Shown: positions 1 to 8,053, counted from the stretch's first letter. The stretch: 64,000 nucleotides of DNA from Pseudofrankia nepalensis (GCF_016786305.1 NZ_JADWYV010000018.1), one strand, 5' to 3'. Made by a program: numbers and translations. The notes: generated by a model from the sequence alone, not told the origin.

Positions 1-193
1 TTCGTGACCGCGTCGATGCCGTCGCCGGCGGTCTCGTCGACGAGACCGCCCACCACCTGCGCCGCTGGCAGGCACCCCGCCGCCCCGACGAGCCGCGGGG
101 GCGGGGCCGGGGCGGCCGGGCCGGCGGGCCCGGGGCGGCGGCCCGCGCGGGCCGACGGCCGCCGAAGCCGCCTTGCGCGGGCCGCGGAAGCCA
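1..193. other. Left edge, no supportable gene
   Basis: No reading frame here carries a recognisable protein. Frame 3 is open from base 3 through base 419 but runs on into the Rieske gene out of frame, so it cannot be the simple tail of an upstream gene. An upstream gene could end at the TGA at 5-7, but only its last codon would be visible. The stretch is very GC-rich and leads into the operator pair at 194-236. Confidence 0.4.
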
Positions 194-236
194 TGTTAGT
201 CACTTGGGGAACAAGCTGTTAGTCAGTCGGAGAACG
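194..236. promoter_or_regulatory. Tandem palindromic operator pair upstream of Rieske operon
   Basis: Two 20-bp imperfect palindromes start with TGTTAGTCA, at 194-213 (ending GGGGAACA) and 217-236 (ending GGAGAACG). Their starts are 23 bp apart. The same pair recurs at 3469-3509 between the TetR gene and the SDR gene. The outer half-sites TGTT and AACA are the most conserved. Position, symmetry and duplication fit a TetR-family operator that controls the Rieske operon 40 bp downstream. That the neighbouring TetR protein binds here is inference. Confidence 0.7.
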
Positions 237-277
237 GTTCGACCGGGATCGAGGGCGACCTCGACAGGAGGATGGTC

Positions 278-1564
278 ATGGCGCGACTCGCCACACCGCC
301 GGCCAGCTGGACGACGCGCTACCCGGAGCTGGGCACCGGCCTGGTGTCCTACGAGGACTCGATCTCGCCGGAGTTCTACGAGCTCGAACGCGAGGCGATC
401 TTCCGCCGGGCCTGGCTGAACGTGGGCCGCGTGGAGCAGCTGCCCCGCAAGGGCAGCTACTTCACCAAGGAGCTCGCGGTCGCCAGGACGTCGCTGCTCC
501 TCACGCGGGACCTGGACGGCCAGGTGCGGGCCTTTCACAACGTGTGCCGCCACCGGGGCAACAAGCTGGTCTGGGACCACACCCCGCGCAGCGAGACCAG
601 CGGCGTGTGCCGCCAGTTCATGTGCAAGTACCACGGCTGGCGGTACGGGCTCGACGGGCAGCTGAAGTTCGTGCTGCAGGAGGAGGAGTTCTTCGACTTC
701 GACAAGGCCGACTTCCCGCTGGTGTCGGTCCACTGCGAGGTCTGGGAGGGCTTCATCTTCGTCAACCTGGCCGACGAACCCAGCCAGTCGCTGCGCGAGT
801 TCCTCGGGCCGATGGTGCTCGGTCTGGAGGGCTACCCGTTCCACCTCTGCGGCGAGCGGTTCGCGTTCAAGGCGCAGATCCTCAGCAACTGGAAGATCTT
901 CCTGGACGCCTTCCAGGAGTACTACCACGCCTCGGTGCTGCACTCGCAGCAGCAGGTCCCGTCCCTGCGGAGTTTCGAGACCGGCTACAAGGTCCCGCAC
1001 TTCCAGATCGACGGGCCGCACCGGCTGATCAGCACGGGCGGCTGGAAGGGCACGCCACGCCACCTGCTGCCGCCGGAGCAAATGTACCCGATCGAGCCCG
1101 CGACCCAGGCCGGCCTCATGGGCCCGTGGGAACGGCCCGACATCCCCGAGCTCGACCCCGCCAACCTGCCCGCCGGGCTCAACCCGGGCAACCTCCAGCC
1201 GTGGTCGATCTCGAACTTCCAGATCTTCCCGAACTTCGTGATCCTCGTGTACGAGCGCGGCTGGTACCTCACGTACCAGTACTGGCCGACGTCCGCCGGC
1301 ACCCATGACTGGGAGATGTCGTACTACTTCCCGCCGGCGCGTACCGCCAGCGAGCGCATCCGCCACGAGGTGACCGCCGTCGTGTCGAAGGAGGCCGCCC
1401 TCCAGGACGCCGCCACCCTCGACGGCACCCAACAGGGCCTGGAGTCCAGGGTGATCGACAAGTACCCGCTGTCCGACCAGGAGATCACCGTCCGGCACCT
1501 GCACAAGGCGGTCGGCGACTGGGTTCAGGCCTACCTGCGAGACGGGAAGGGGACCCGCGCGTGA
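278..1564 (+). CDS. Rieske aromatic ring-hydroxylating oxygenase, alpha subunit (copy 1)
   Basis: This is the terminal oxygenase component of a Rieske non-heme iron oxygenase, which would add oxygen to an aromatic or cyclic substrate. The Rieske [2Fe-2S] ligands are C90 and H92 (CRHRG) and C116 and H119 (CKYH). The mononuclear iron site is D210, H217 and H222 (YYHASVLH), with a later Asp expected as third ligand. The length of 428 residues is usual for the family. I chose ATG 278 over ATG 272 because AGGAGG at 266-271 touches the earlier codon but sits 6 nt before this one, and because the paralogue at 5209 aligns from here. The stop overlaps the next gene (GTGA). No beta subunit, ferredoxin or reductase is in the window, so electrons must come from elsewhere. 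The substrate is unknown. Confidence 0.9.
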   Translation: MARLATPPASWTTRYPELGTGLVSYEDSISPEFYELEREAIFRRAWLNVGRVEQLPRKGSYFTKELAVARTSLLLTRDLDGQVRAFHNVCRHRGNKLVWDHTPRSETSGVCRQFMCKYHGWRYGLDGQLKFVLQEEEFFDFDKADFPLVSVHCEVWEGFIFVNLADEPSQSLREFLGPMVLGLEGYPFHLCGERFAFKAQILSNWKIFLDAFQEYYHASVLHSQQQVPSLRSFETGYKVPHFQIDGPHRLISTGGWKGTPRHLLPPEQMYPIEPATQAGLMGPWERPDIPELDPANLPAGLNPGNLQPWSISNFQIFPNFVILVYERGWYLTYQYWPTSAGTHDWEMSYYFPPARTASERIRHEVTAVVSKEAALQDAATLDGTQQGLESRVIDKYPLSDQEITVRHLHKAVGDWVQAYLRDGKGTRA

Positions 1565-1896
1565 GCGACCGGATGCTGCCGGAGGAGTTCGCCGATCTGG
1601 AGCCCTTCGCCGCGAGGTGGTGCATCGCGACCGAGGCGGGCCGGTACGCCGAACGGCTGAACAGCACGATGGCGGAGCTGGAGGCGTTCTACGGCGCGGC
1701 TCACCCGCGCGTCGGCGCGGCCATGGCCTACCTGGACGGCTTCGAGCTGTCGGACCTGCCCGAGCCGCAGCTGAACCTGCTCCACCTCGTGTACTCGCTG
1801 ATCATGGTTTCCCTGCCGGTAGAGGTCTGGCACCAGCCAAGGGTCATCGACAGCGGCACCGCCTACTTCGACCGCTACCTGGAGCCCGTGCCGTGA
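1561..1896 (+). CDS. Small Rieske-partner protein (copy 1)
   Basis: This 111-residue protein has no motif I recognise. It starts at a GTG that overlaps the Rieske stop and ends in a GTGA overlap with the next gene, so it is translationally coupled on both sides. It is clearly paralogous to the 115-residue protein at 6465: both have an LPxEFADLEPFA N-terminus, a WC-ATE segment, RL-ST, an FY(G/D)A segment, AMAYL and a C-terminal EPVP. Always following a Rieske alpha subunit, it may be an accessory or stabilising subunit. That role is inferred from position only. It looks soluble, mostly helical and acidic, with no signal peptide. Confidence 0.7.
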   Translation: MSDRMLPEEFADLEPFAARWCIATEAGRYAERLNSTMAELEAFYGAAHPRVGAAMAYLDGFELSDLPEPQLNLLHLVYSLIMVSLPVEVWHQPRVIDSGTAYFDRYLEPVP

Positions 1897-2738
1897 CCGC
1901 GACGATCACCTGTGAACCCCTGGCCGCGACCGTCGGCGCCGCGGTGAGCGGCGTCGACGCCGACCAGCTCGCCAAGGACGACACGATCGCCGCGTCGGTC
2001 CTCGAGGCGCTGGAGCGGTACGGCGTGCTCGTCTTTCGCGGCCTGAACCTCGACCCGGACAACCAGATCGCCTTCTGCCGCCGGCTCGGCGAGATCGACT
2101 ACGAGTACGGCCACCACCCGGTGGCCGGCATCTACCGGGTGACCCTGGACAGGTCGAAGAACTCCTCGGCCGACTACCTCAAGGCCACCTTCCACTGGCA
2201 CATGGACGGGTGCATGCCGCTGCACGGCGAGCCGCCGCAGAAGGCGACCATCCTCAGCGCCAAGCAGGTGGCGGCGTCCGGCGGGGAGACGGAGTTCGCC
2301 AGCACCTACGCCGGCCACGACGCGCTGTCCGACGACGAGAAGGAGCGGTTCGCCGCGCTGCGGGTCGTGCACACGTTCGAGGCGTCCCAGCGCACGGTCT
2401 ACCCGGACCCGACCCCGGAGCAGCTGGCGCGGTGGCGCGCCCGGCCGAGCTCGACGCACCCCCTGGTCTGGACGCGGCGCACCGGCCGCAGGTCGCTGGT
2501 CATCGGCGCGCACGCCAGCCACGTCGTCGGGATGGATCTCGAGGAGGGCCGGGCGCTGCTCGGGGGGCTGCTCGACCGCGCGACCAGGCCCGAGCGCGCC
2601 TACCGCCACCACTGGTCGGTGGGGGACACGGTCATCTGGGACAACACCGGCGTCGTGCATCGCGCGGCGCCCTACGACCCGAGCTCGCCGCGGGAGCTGC
2701 TGCGCACGACGGTGTTCGGCGACGAGCCGATCCGTTGA
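1893..2738 (+). CDS. TauD/TfdA-family Fe(II)/2-oxoglutarate dioxygenase
   Basis: This cytoplasmic non-heme iron dioxygenase couples 2-oxoglutarate decarboxylation to substrate hydroxylation. The facial triad is visible as H103-x-D105 (HWHMD) and H256 (VVHRAAP), with arginines R267 and R271 near the C-terminus for 2-oxoglutarate binding. Its 281 residues match the family. The GTG at 1893 overlaps the partner gene's stop and gives the N-terminus typical of TauD proteins. The frame is open further upstream, but that part is out-of-frame read-through of the partner gene. As third gene of the Rieske operon it probably acts on the same substrate or on a product. Whether it cleaves a sulfonate, an ether or another bond cannot be told. 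Confidence 0.88.
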   Translation: MTATITCEPLAATVGAAVSGVDADQLAKDDTIAASVLEALERYGVLVFRGLNLDPDNQIAFCRRLGEIDYEYGHHPVAGIYRVTLDRSKNSSADYLKATFHWHMDGCMPLHGEPPQKATILSAKQVAASGGETEFASTYAGHDALSDDEKERFAALRVVHTFEASQRTVYPDPTPEQLARWRARPSSTHPLVWTRRTGRRSLVIGAHASHVVGMDLEEGRALLGGLLDRATRPERAYRHHWSVGDTVIWDNTGVVHRAAPYDPSSPRELLRTTVFGDEPIR

Positions 2739-2748
2739 TCGCCGGGCG

Positions 2749-2766
2749 GGCCGGTCCTACCCGGCC
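2749..2766. terminator. Convergent hairpin between dioxygenase and TetR gene
   Basis: A 6-bp GC stem (GGCCGG with CCGGCC) with a 6-base loop lies between the dioxygenase stop and the TetR stop and overlaps the latter. It is symmetrical and could end transcription from both sides. There is no U-tract, which is common in actinobacteria. Confidence 0.4.
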
Positions 2767-3377
2767 GGGCTGGCGAGGGCGTCCCGCGCCGGGCGGCGGT
2801 CGCCCTCCAGGGCGCGGATCTCACGCTCGATCACCGCCACCAGCTCCGCGTGGCCGATGTCGACGTCGAACGCGTCCTCGATGTGCAGGAACCGGGAGAC
2901 CGCCGCGATGACGAGAATCAGCGACGCCGGCGGCCACCGGCGCGGGTCGAGTCCGTAGCCGGTCAGCACGTCCGAGAGCGCCTCGAGCTGCAGGGTCCGG
3001 AACTTCCGCGAGTACGCGCCGATTTCTGCCCGTATCGCCTTGCGGTGATTGGCCAGCGCGATGAACTCCATCGTCAGCGCGTTGCTGGAGAAGTCCTGGG
3101 TCAGCTCCCACAGGGCCCACAACGGCTGCGGCGACCGCAACACCTGCCGCAGCCGGGCCAGGCTGCGCTCGGCGCCCCGCCGGAACAGCTCGACGAACAA
3201 GCCGTCCATCGTGCCGAAGTAGTAGTAGACGAGCCCGTTGTTGACGCCCGCCCGCTGGGCCAGCCGGCGGGTGGTGACCGCGGCGTAGCCCTCCTCGAGC
3301 ATCAGGGCCTCGGTGGCGTCGAGCAGCGCCGTGCGGGTGATCGACTCGTCGACGACGCTCCGCCGTGCCGGCGCCAT
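2757..3377 (-). CDS. TetR/AcrR-family regulator (catabolic locus)
   Basis: This is a one-component repressor-type DNA-binding protein of 206 residues. The N-terminal helix-turn-helix domain is clear: an ATEALMLEEGYAAVTTRRLA segment, then AQRAGVNNGLVYYYFGTMDG, ending in the YYYF motif usual at the end of helix 3. The C-terminal half is the variable ligand-binding and dimerisation domain. The ATG at 3377 lies 6 nt after GGGAGG (3389-3384), whereas the alternative ATG at 3383 abuts it. The gene is divergent from the SDR gene, and two palindromes lie in the gap at 3469-3509. The same palindromes precede the Rieske operon, so it probably autoregulates and controls both units. The ligand is unknown. 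Confidence 0.88.
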   Translation of the reverse strand: MAPARRSVVDESITRTALLDATEALMLEEGYAAVTTRRLAQRAGVNNGLVYYYFGTMDGLFVELFRRGAERSLARLRQVLRSPQPLWALWELTQDFSSNALTMEFIALANHRKAIRAEIGAYSRKFRTLQLEALSDVLTGYGLDPRRWPPASLILVIAAVSRFLHIEDAFDVDIGHAELVAVIEREIRALEGDRRPARDALASPAG

Positions 3378-3468
3378 GTCCATCCTCCCGCGGCTCCCAG
3401 GGCCTGATCCCGCCCCTAGTTTCGCGCCGAGCGCCCAGGGGAGGGCGCTTGCCTCCGGCCGAACCCCA

Positions 3469-3509
3469 TGTTAGTCATGTGAAGAACAGTGTTAGTCGAC
3501 TGACGAACA
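3469..3509. promoter_or_regulatory. Tandem palindromic operator pair in TetR-SDR divergent promoter
   Basis: Palindromes lie at 3469-3488 (TGTTAGTCAT with GTGAAGAACA) and 3490-3509 (TGTTAGTCGA with CTGACGAACA), 21 bp start to start. The second is nearly perfect (GTGTT-GTC ... GAC-AACAC, counting one flanking base each side). They match the pair at 194-236. They lie about 90 bp before the TetR start and about 145 bp before the SDR start, as expected for autoregulated divergent operators. Confidence 0.75.
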
Positions 3510-3652
3510 CCCTGCTGGAACAGGAGAACGCGTCGACGGGCCGCGCCAGCGTGATGAGGACCACGACACCGGCGGGTCGGCGCGCGGCGCGTCCCGCGTG
3601 AGCCGGTGACCGACCCCGTCGAAGTGATCCACGAATGAGGAAGGACACAGCG

Positions 3653-4417
3653 ATGGCGCGTAGCAGGACGCCGCGCTCCCGGGTGGCGGTCGTCACCGGC
3701 GGGGCGTCGGGCATCGGTGAGGCCACCTGCCATCACCTGGCCGAACGCGGCCACCGGATCGCGGTGCTCGACCTCGACACGGCGGGCGTGGAACGGGTGG
3801 TCAAGGAGCTGCGCGCCAACGGGGCGCGGGCGCTCGGCCTCACCGCCGACGTCACGGACCGCGGCGCCCTCGACGCCGCCTTCGCCGAGACCCGCGCGGC
3901 GCTCGGGCCGACCGAGATCCTGGTGACCAGCGCCGGCCTCGTCGCCTTCGAGGAGTTCGACCAGATCACGCTCGAGCACTGGGACCGGGTGCTCGCCGTC
4001 AACCTCACCGGCACCTTCCACTGCTGCCAGGCAGCCCTGCCCGACATGGTCGCGGCCCGCTGGGGCCGCATCGTCACGATCTCGTCGTCCAGCGCCCAGC
4101 GGGGCTCACCGAAGATGGCGCACTACGCGGCCGCCAAGGGCGGCGTGATGGTGCTGACCAAGTCGTTGGCCCGCGCCTACGCCTCCCACGGCATCACGGC
4201 CAACTGCATACCGCCGTCGGGCATCGAGACGCCGATGCAGCACCGGGACCAGGCCGCCGGGCACCTGCCGCCCAACGAGGTCATGGCCAGGACGATTCCG
4301 CTGGGCCATCTCGGGACCCCGGACGACATCGCGGCCGCGGCCGCGTTCCTCGCGTCCGAGGAGGCCGGCTTCATCACCGGGCAGGTCCTGGGCGTCAACG
4401 GCGGGCAGGTGCTGTGA
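3653..4417 (+). CDS. Short-chain dehydrogenase/reductase (SDR)
   Basis: This is a classical SDR that would oxidise or reduce an alcohol/ketone with NAD(P). The Rossmann motif TGGASGIG is near the N-terminus, DVTD follows, and the active site is S-S-S plus YAAAK. The usual NAG motif is SAG here (TSAGLVA), a tolerated change. The aspartate after beta-2 (LDLD) suggests NAD(H) preference. At 254 residues it has normal length. ATG 3653 is chosen because AGGAAGGA (3638-3645) lies 7 nt upstream. The ATG at 3635 precedes that ribosome site. The gene starts the second transcription unit (SDR, CMD-like, Rieske copy 2 and onward), behind the shared TetR operators. It may dehydrogenate a diol made by the Rieske enzymes. 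Confidence 0.88.
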   Translation: MARSRTPRSRVAVVTGGASGIGEATCHHLAERGHRIAVLDLDTAGVERVVKELRANGARALGLTADVTDRGALDAAFAETRAALGPTEILVTSAGLVAFEEFDQITLEHWDRVLAVNLTGTFHCCQAALPDMVAARWGRIVTISSSSAQRGSPKMAHYAAAKGGVMVLTKSLARAYASHGITANCIPPSGIETPMQHRDQAAGHLPPNEVMARTIPLGHLGTPDDIAAAAAFLASEEAGFITGQVLGVNGGQVL

Positions 4418-4490
4418 GCAGGCCTGATCCGGCAGGAACCCAGGAGTTCGCCGATCCGGTGCGCAGCCCAGGGAACAGGGCCCAGACGCG

Positions 4491-5240
4491 GTGACCAGCG
4501 CCGTGGCGCCGCGCATCGGCCCGTTGCCGGCGGCCGAGTGGACCGCGGAGGACCGCGCGCTGATGCGCGGCCACCTGACCCGCGCCGAGCGCTACCTGTC
4601 CGGCGCCGCCGACGCGCCGCCGATGCCGCCGATCCTGGGCCTGCTGGCCCGTCATGTCCGGGTCGGCGGACCGTGGCTGGCCTTCAGCGGCCGGCTGCTG
4701 GAGGACGGCACCCTGCGGCCACGGGACCGGGAGCTGCTGATCCTGCGCGTCGGCGCGCGGACCCGCTGCCGCTACCTGTGGGCCGAACACGTCCGCATCG
4801 GCCGGGAGACCGGTCTCACCGACGCCGACCTGGCCGCGGTCGCCACCGGCACCGCGGTCGCCGCCGGTGCCGAGGCCGCGGCTGGTGCCGAGGCCGCCTC
4901 CGGCACCGCGGTCGCCGCCGGCGCGGAGGCCGGCGGGTGGGCCGGACGCGACCGCGACCTGCTGGCGGCCGTCGACCAGCTGGTGGACACCCACGTCGTC
5001 GACGACCCGACCTGGGCGCGCCTGGCCGAGGAGTTCGACGAGCGGGAGCTCCTCGAGCTGATGTTCGTCGTCGGCAGCTACCTGTGCCTGGCCATGGTGC
5101 TCAACAGCGTCGGGCTGGCGCCCCCGGCCGAACCCGACGACGCACCGGTTCCCTGGCCGGGCCCGGCCGCGAGTCCGTCCCCCGTCGACCCCCAGAAGGA
5201 GGAGAACCATGCCGCGTTTCCCGAAACCGCCGGAAGGTAG
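4491..5240 (+). CDS. Carboxymuconolactone decarboxylase/AhpD-like protein
   Basis: This 249-residue protein of the CMD/AhpD alpha-helical fold has RDRELLILRVGARTRCRYLW followed by AEHVRIGRETGL, the usual centre of the family. The reductive CxxC pair of AhpD is absent. One Cys remains (TRCRYLW), with a Trp-Ala-Glu-His-like YLWAEH motif seen in non-redox CMD proteins. About 30 residues of Ala/Gly/Glu repeats are inserted in the middle (see repeat at 4848-4935). It starts with GTG 73 bp after the SDR and overlaps the next Rieske start by 32 bp, so it belongs to the operon. It may decarboxylate or isomerise a ring-derived intermediate. The exact reaction is unknown. Confidence 0.75.
   Translation: MTSAVAPRIGPLPAAEWTAEDRALMRGHLTRAERYLSGAADAPPMPPILGLLARHVRVGGPWLAFSGRLLEDGTLRPRDRELLILRVGARTRCRYLWAEHVRIGRETGLTDADLAAVATGTAVAAGAEAAAGAEAASGTAVAAGAEAGGWAGRDRDLLAAVDQLVDTHVVDDPTWARLAEEFDERELLELMFVVGSYLCLAMVLNSVGLAPPAEPDDAPVPWPGPAASPSPVDPQKEENHAAFPETAGR
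4848..4935 (+). repeat. In-frame Ala/Gly-coding direct repeat
   Basis: A 20-bp sequence is repeated exactly at 4848-4867 and 4902-4921, 54 bp apart, with shorter GCCGAGGCCGC repeats between. It encodes TGTAVAAGAEA-type units inserted in the CMD-like protein. All spacings are multiples of three, so the reading frame is kept. It looks like a recent local duplication in a surface loop. Confidence 0.7.
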
Positions 5241-6468
5241 CTGGACCGAGCACTACCCGGGCCTGGGCACCGGGCCGGTGTCCTACGAGGACTCGATCTC
5301 GCCCGAGTACTTCGAGCGCGAGAAGGAGGCGATCTTCAAGCGGGCGTGGCTGAACGTCGGACGGGTCGAGCAGTTGCCACGCATGGGCAGCTACTTCACC
5401 AAGGACATCAAGGCCGCCCACGCGTCGATCGTCGTCGTGCGCGACAAGGCGGGCCAGGTGCGGGCCTTCCACAACATGTGCCGCCACCGCGGCAACAAGC
5501 TCGTCTGGACCGACGACCCGAAGAAGGAAAGCCAGGGCGTCTGCCGCCAGTTCGCCTGCAAGTACCACGGCTGGCGCTATGACCTCGACGGCTCGCTGAC
5601 GTTCATCCAGCAGGAGGGCGAGTTCTTCGACGTCGACAAGAGCCAGTGGGGGCTGGCGCCAGTGCACTGCGACGTCTGGGCCGGGTTCATCTTCGTGAAC
5701 TTCGCCCACGAGCCGAAGCAGCCGCTGCGCGAGTTCCTCGGGCCGATGGTGACCGACCTGGAGGGCTACCCGTTCGAGAGGATGACCGCCCGGTTCGGGT
5801 ACAGCACCACGGTCGGGGCGAACTGGAAGCTCTTCATGGACGCGTTCGCGGAGTTCTACCACGCGCCCGTCCTGCACGGGAACCAGTCGCCGGAGAAGTA
5901 CTCGAAGGCCGCCCTGCAGGCCGGTTTCGAGGCGCCGCATTACCAGATCGAGGAACCGCACCGGCTCGTGAGCACGTCCGGTGTCCGGTTCTGGGAGATG
6001 GGCGCGGACATGATCAAGCCGATGGAGGCGCTGACCCGCGGTGGGCTGTTCGGCCCGTGGGACAAGGCCGACCTCGGCGAGATGCCGAAGGGCGTCAACC
6101 CGGCGAAGTGCGACCCCTGGGGGCTGGACTCGTTCCAGCTGTTCCCGAACTTCGTGATCCTCATCTGGAGCCAGGGCTGGTACCTCACCTACCACTACTG
6201 GCCGACCTCGCACAACACGCACGTCTTCGAGGGCAACGTCTACTTCCTGCCGGCCACGAACATCCGTGACCGGATCGCGCAGGAGATGTCGGCGGTAACG
6301 TTCAAGGAGTTCGCGCTACAGGACGCGAACACGCTCGAAGCCACCCAGATGATGCTCGAGACCCGGTACGTCGACCGCTTCCTGCTGAACGACCAGGAGA
6401 TCCTCTGCCGTCACCTCCACAAGGTCGTGGGCGACTGGGTCAACGACTACGAGGGAGCCCGCCGATGA
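5209..6468 (+). CDS. Rieske aromatic ring-hydroxylating oxygenase, alpha subunit (copy 2)
   Basis: This paralogue of the gene at 278 is alike over its full 419 residues, with near-identical VSYEDSISPE and NVGRVEQLPR segments. The Rieske ligands are C91/H93 and C117/H120 (CRHRG, CKYHGW). The catalytic iron ligands are D211, H218 and H223 (FYHAPVLH). AAGGAGGA lies just before ATG 5209. It overlaps the CMD-like gene by 32 bp and the next gene by ATGA. The pocket region after residue 225 differs most from copy 1, which suggests a related but different substrate or a second hydroxylation. No electron-transfer partner is encoded nearby. Confidence 0.9.
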   Translation: MPRFPKPPEGSWTEHYPGLGTGPVSYEDSISPEYFEREKEAIFKRAWLNVGRVEQLPRMGSYFTKDIKAAHASIVVVRDKAGQVRAFHNMCRHRGNKLVWTDDPKKESQGVCRQFACKYHGWRYDLDGSLTFIQQEGEFFDVDKSQWGLAPVHCDVWAGFIFVNFAHEPKQPLREFLGPMVTDLEGYPFERMTARFGYSTTVGANWKLFMDAFAEFYHAPVLHGNQSPEKYSKAALQAGFEAPHYQIEEPHRLVSTSGVRFWEMGADMIKPMEALTRGGLFGPWDKADLGEMPKGVNPAKCDPWGLDSFQLFPNFVILIWSQGWYLTYHYWPTSHNTHVFEGNVYFLPATNIRDRIAQEMSAVTFKEFALQDANTLEATQMMLETRYVDRFLLNDQEILCRHLHKVVGDWVNDYEGARR

Positions 6469-6812
6469 GCGCCGAGGGAGTGAACACCCTGCTGCCGGCG
6501 GAGTTCGCCGATCTCGAACCGTTCGCCGCGAAGTGGTGCCTGGCGACGGAGCCGGAGCGGTACGGCACGCGGCTGGCCAGCACGACCGAGGAGATGCAGG
6601 TCTTCTACGACGCGGTCACCCCGCGGGCCGAGGCCGCGATGGCGTACCTGTCGGAGCTGCCGTACGACGCGCTGCCCGACGACGCGCTGAACCTGCTGTA
6701 CCTGCTCTACTCGATGATCCAGGCGTCGTTCCCCGCCGAGATCTGGCGGCAGCCGAGGGTCCCGGACACGGGCGCCACGAGCTTCGACTGCTTCATCGAG
6801 CCGGTGCCGTGA
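6465..6812 (+). CDS. Small Rieske-partner protein (copy 2)
   Basis: This 115-residue paralogue of the protein at 1561 again overlaps a Rieske stop (ATGA) and the next start (GTGA). It shares LP-EFADLEPFA-KWCLATE near the N-terminus and ends in EPVP. No known catalytic motif, signal peptide or membrane segment is visible. That it was kept with the oxygenase through duplication suggests the pair works as a unit, but its molecular role is unknown. Confidence 0.7.
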   Translation: MSAEGVNTLLPAEFADLEPFAAKWCLATEPERYGTRLASTTEEMQVFYDAVTPRAEAAMAYLSELPYDALPDDALNLLYLLYSMIQASFPAEIWRQPRVPDTGATSFDCFIEPVP

Positions 6813-8053
6813 CCGCGCCGACCGTCCTACGCGCCGCCCGGTGGCTGGATGTCGACGCCGACGAGGCCCGGTCGCCGGCGGTGATCGTGGTGGAAGGAAA
6901 CCGCGTCGTCGCGGTGAACCCCGCCGGGGTCCCCGCCGGCGCGACGGAGATCGACCTGGGTGACGTGACGCTGCTGCCCGGGCTGATGGACATGGAGCTC
7001 AACCTCCTCATCGGCGGCCCGGAGACGCCGACGGGCCTGCCGCTGCCGATGCACGGAGTCCAGGACGACCCGGCGTACCGTACGCTGCGCGCGACCATCA
7101 ACGCCCGCAAGACCCTGCTCGCGGGGTTCACGACGGTCCGCAACCTCGGCCTGATGGTCAAGACGGGCGGCTACCTGCTCGACGTCGCGCTGCAACGCGC
7201 CATCGACCAGGGATGGGTGGAAGGCCCGCGCATCGTCCCCGCGGGGCACGCCGTCACTCCCTACGGCGGCCACCTCGACCCCACGGTGTTCCAACGGCTG
7301 GCACCGGGGATCATGCCGCTGTCCGTCGGCGAGGGGATCGCCAACGGCGTCGACCAGGTTCGCCACTGCGTGCGTTACCAGATCCGCCATGGCGCCAAGG
7401 TGATCAAGGTGTCGGCGTCGGGTGGCGTGATGTCGCACAGCACCGGCCCCGGCGCCCAGCAGTACTCCGACGAGGAACTGGCCGCGATCGCCGACGAGGC
7501 GCACCGGGCCGACATCCGCGTCGCCGCGCACGCGGTGGGGGACCGGGCGGTGCGGGCCTGCGTCGAGGCCGGGATCGACTGCGTCGAGCACGGCTTCCTC
7601 GCCAGCGACGAGACGCTGAAGCTGATGGCCGAACGCGGCACGTTCCTGGTGTCCACCACCTACCTGACCGACGCGATGGACGTCGCGCGGGCGGCACCGG
7701 AGCTCCAGGCGAAGGCCGCCGTGGTCTTTCCCCAGGCCAGGGCGATGCTGCCGAAGGCGATCGCCGCCGGCGTCCGGATCGCCTGCGGCACCGACGCCCC
7801 CGCCATCCCCCACGGCGACAACGCCAAGGAGCTGGCCGCGCTGGTGGCGCGCGGCATGACCCCGACCCAGGCCCTGCGGGCGGCGACCGTCACCAGCGCG
7901 GAGCTGATCGAGCGGGACCACGAGCTCGGCCGGCTTCGCGAGGGCTTCCTCGCGGACGTCATCGCCGTCCCCGGCGACCCCACCCAGGACATCACCGTCA
8001 CCCAGGACGTCCGGTTCGTCATGAAGGACGGCCACATCCACAAGAACGCCTGA
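6809..8053 (+). CDS. Amidohydrolase-superfamily protein lacking the HxH motif
   Basis: This 414-residue protein of the metal-dependent amidohydrolase superfamily (imidazolonepropionase/prolidase-like branch) starts at a GTG overlapping the partner gene. The N-terminal beta-sandwich strands lead to LLPGLMDMELNLL. Where the family normally has DMHxH, the two metal-binding His are E63 and N65. The remaining site appears kept: a Lys in KVIKVSASGG, H241 (VAAHA), H261 (VEHGF) and D329 (CGTDA). The C-terminal sandwich (GFLADVIAVPGDP) is intact. It could use one metal, bind a different metal, or have lost hydrolysis. In the Rieske operon it would be expected to open a lactone, amide or ring. Confidence 0.82.
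   Translation: MTAPTVLRAARWLDVDADEARSPAVIVVEGNRVVAVNPAGVPAGATEIDLGDVTLLPGLMDMELNLLIGGPETPTGLPLPMHGVQDDPAYRTLRATINARKTLLAGFTTVRNLGLMVKTGGYLLDVALQRAIDQGWVEGPRIVPAGHAVTPYGGHLDPTVFQRLAPGIMPLSVGEGIANGVDQVRHCVRYQIRHGAKVIKVSASGGVMSHSTGPGAQQYSDEELAAIADEAHRADIRVAAHAVGDRAVRACVEAGIDCVEHGFLASDETLKLMAERGTFLVSTTYLTDAMDVARAAPELQAKAAVVFPQARAMLPKAIAAGVRIACGTDAPAIPHGDNAKELAALVARGMTPTQALRAATVTSAELIERDHELGRLREGFLADVIAVPGDPTQDITVTQDVRFVMKDGHIHKNA

Noticed and set aside
200..1504. 434-codon minus-strand frame opposite the first Rieske gene
   Set aside because: Both Rieske copies show conserved metal ligands in the plus-strand frame. The antisense frame has no family features.
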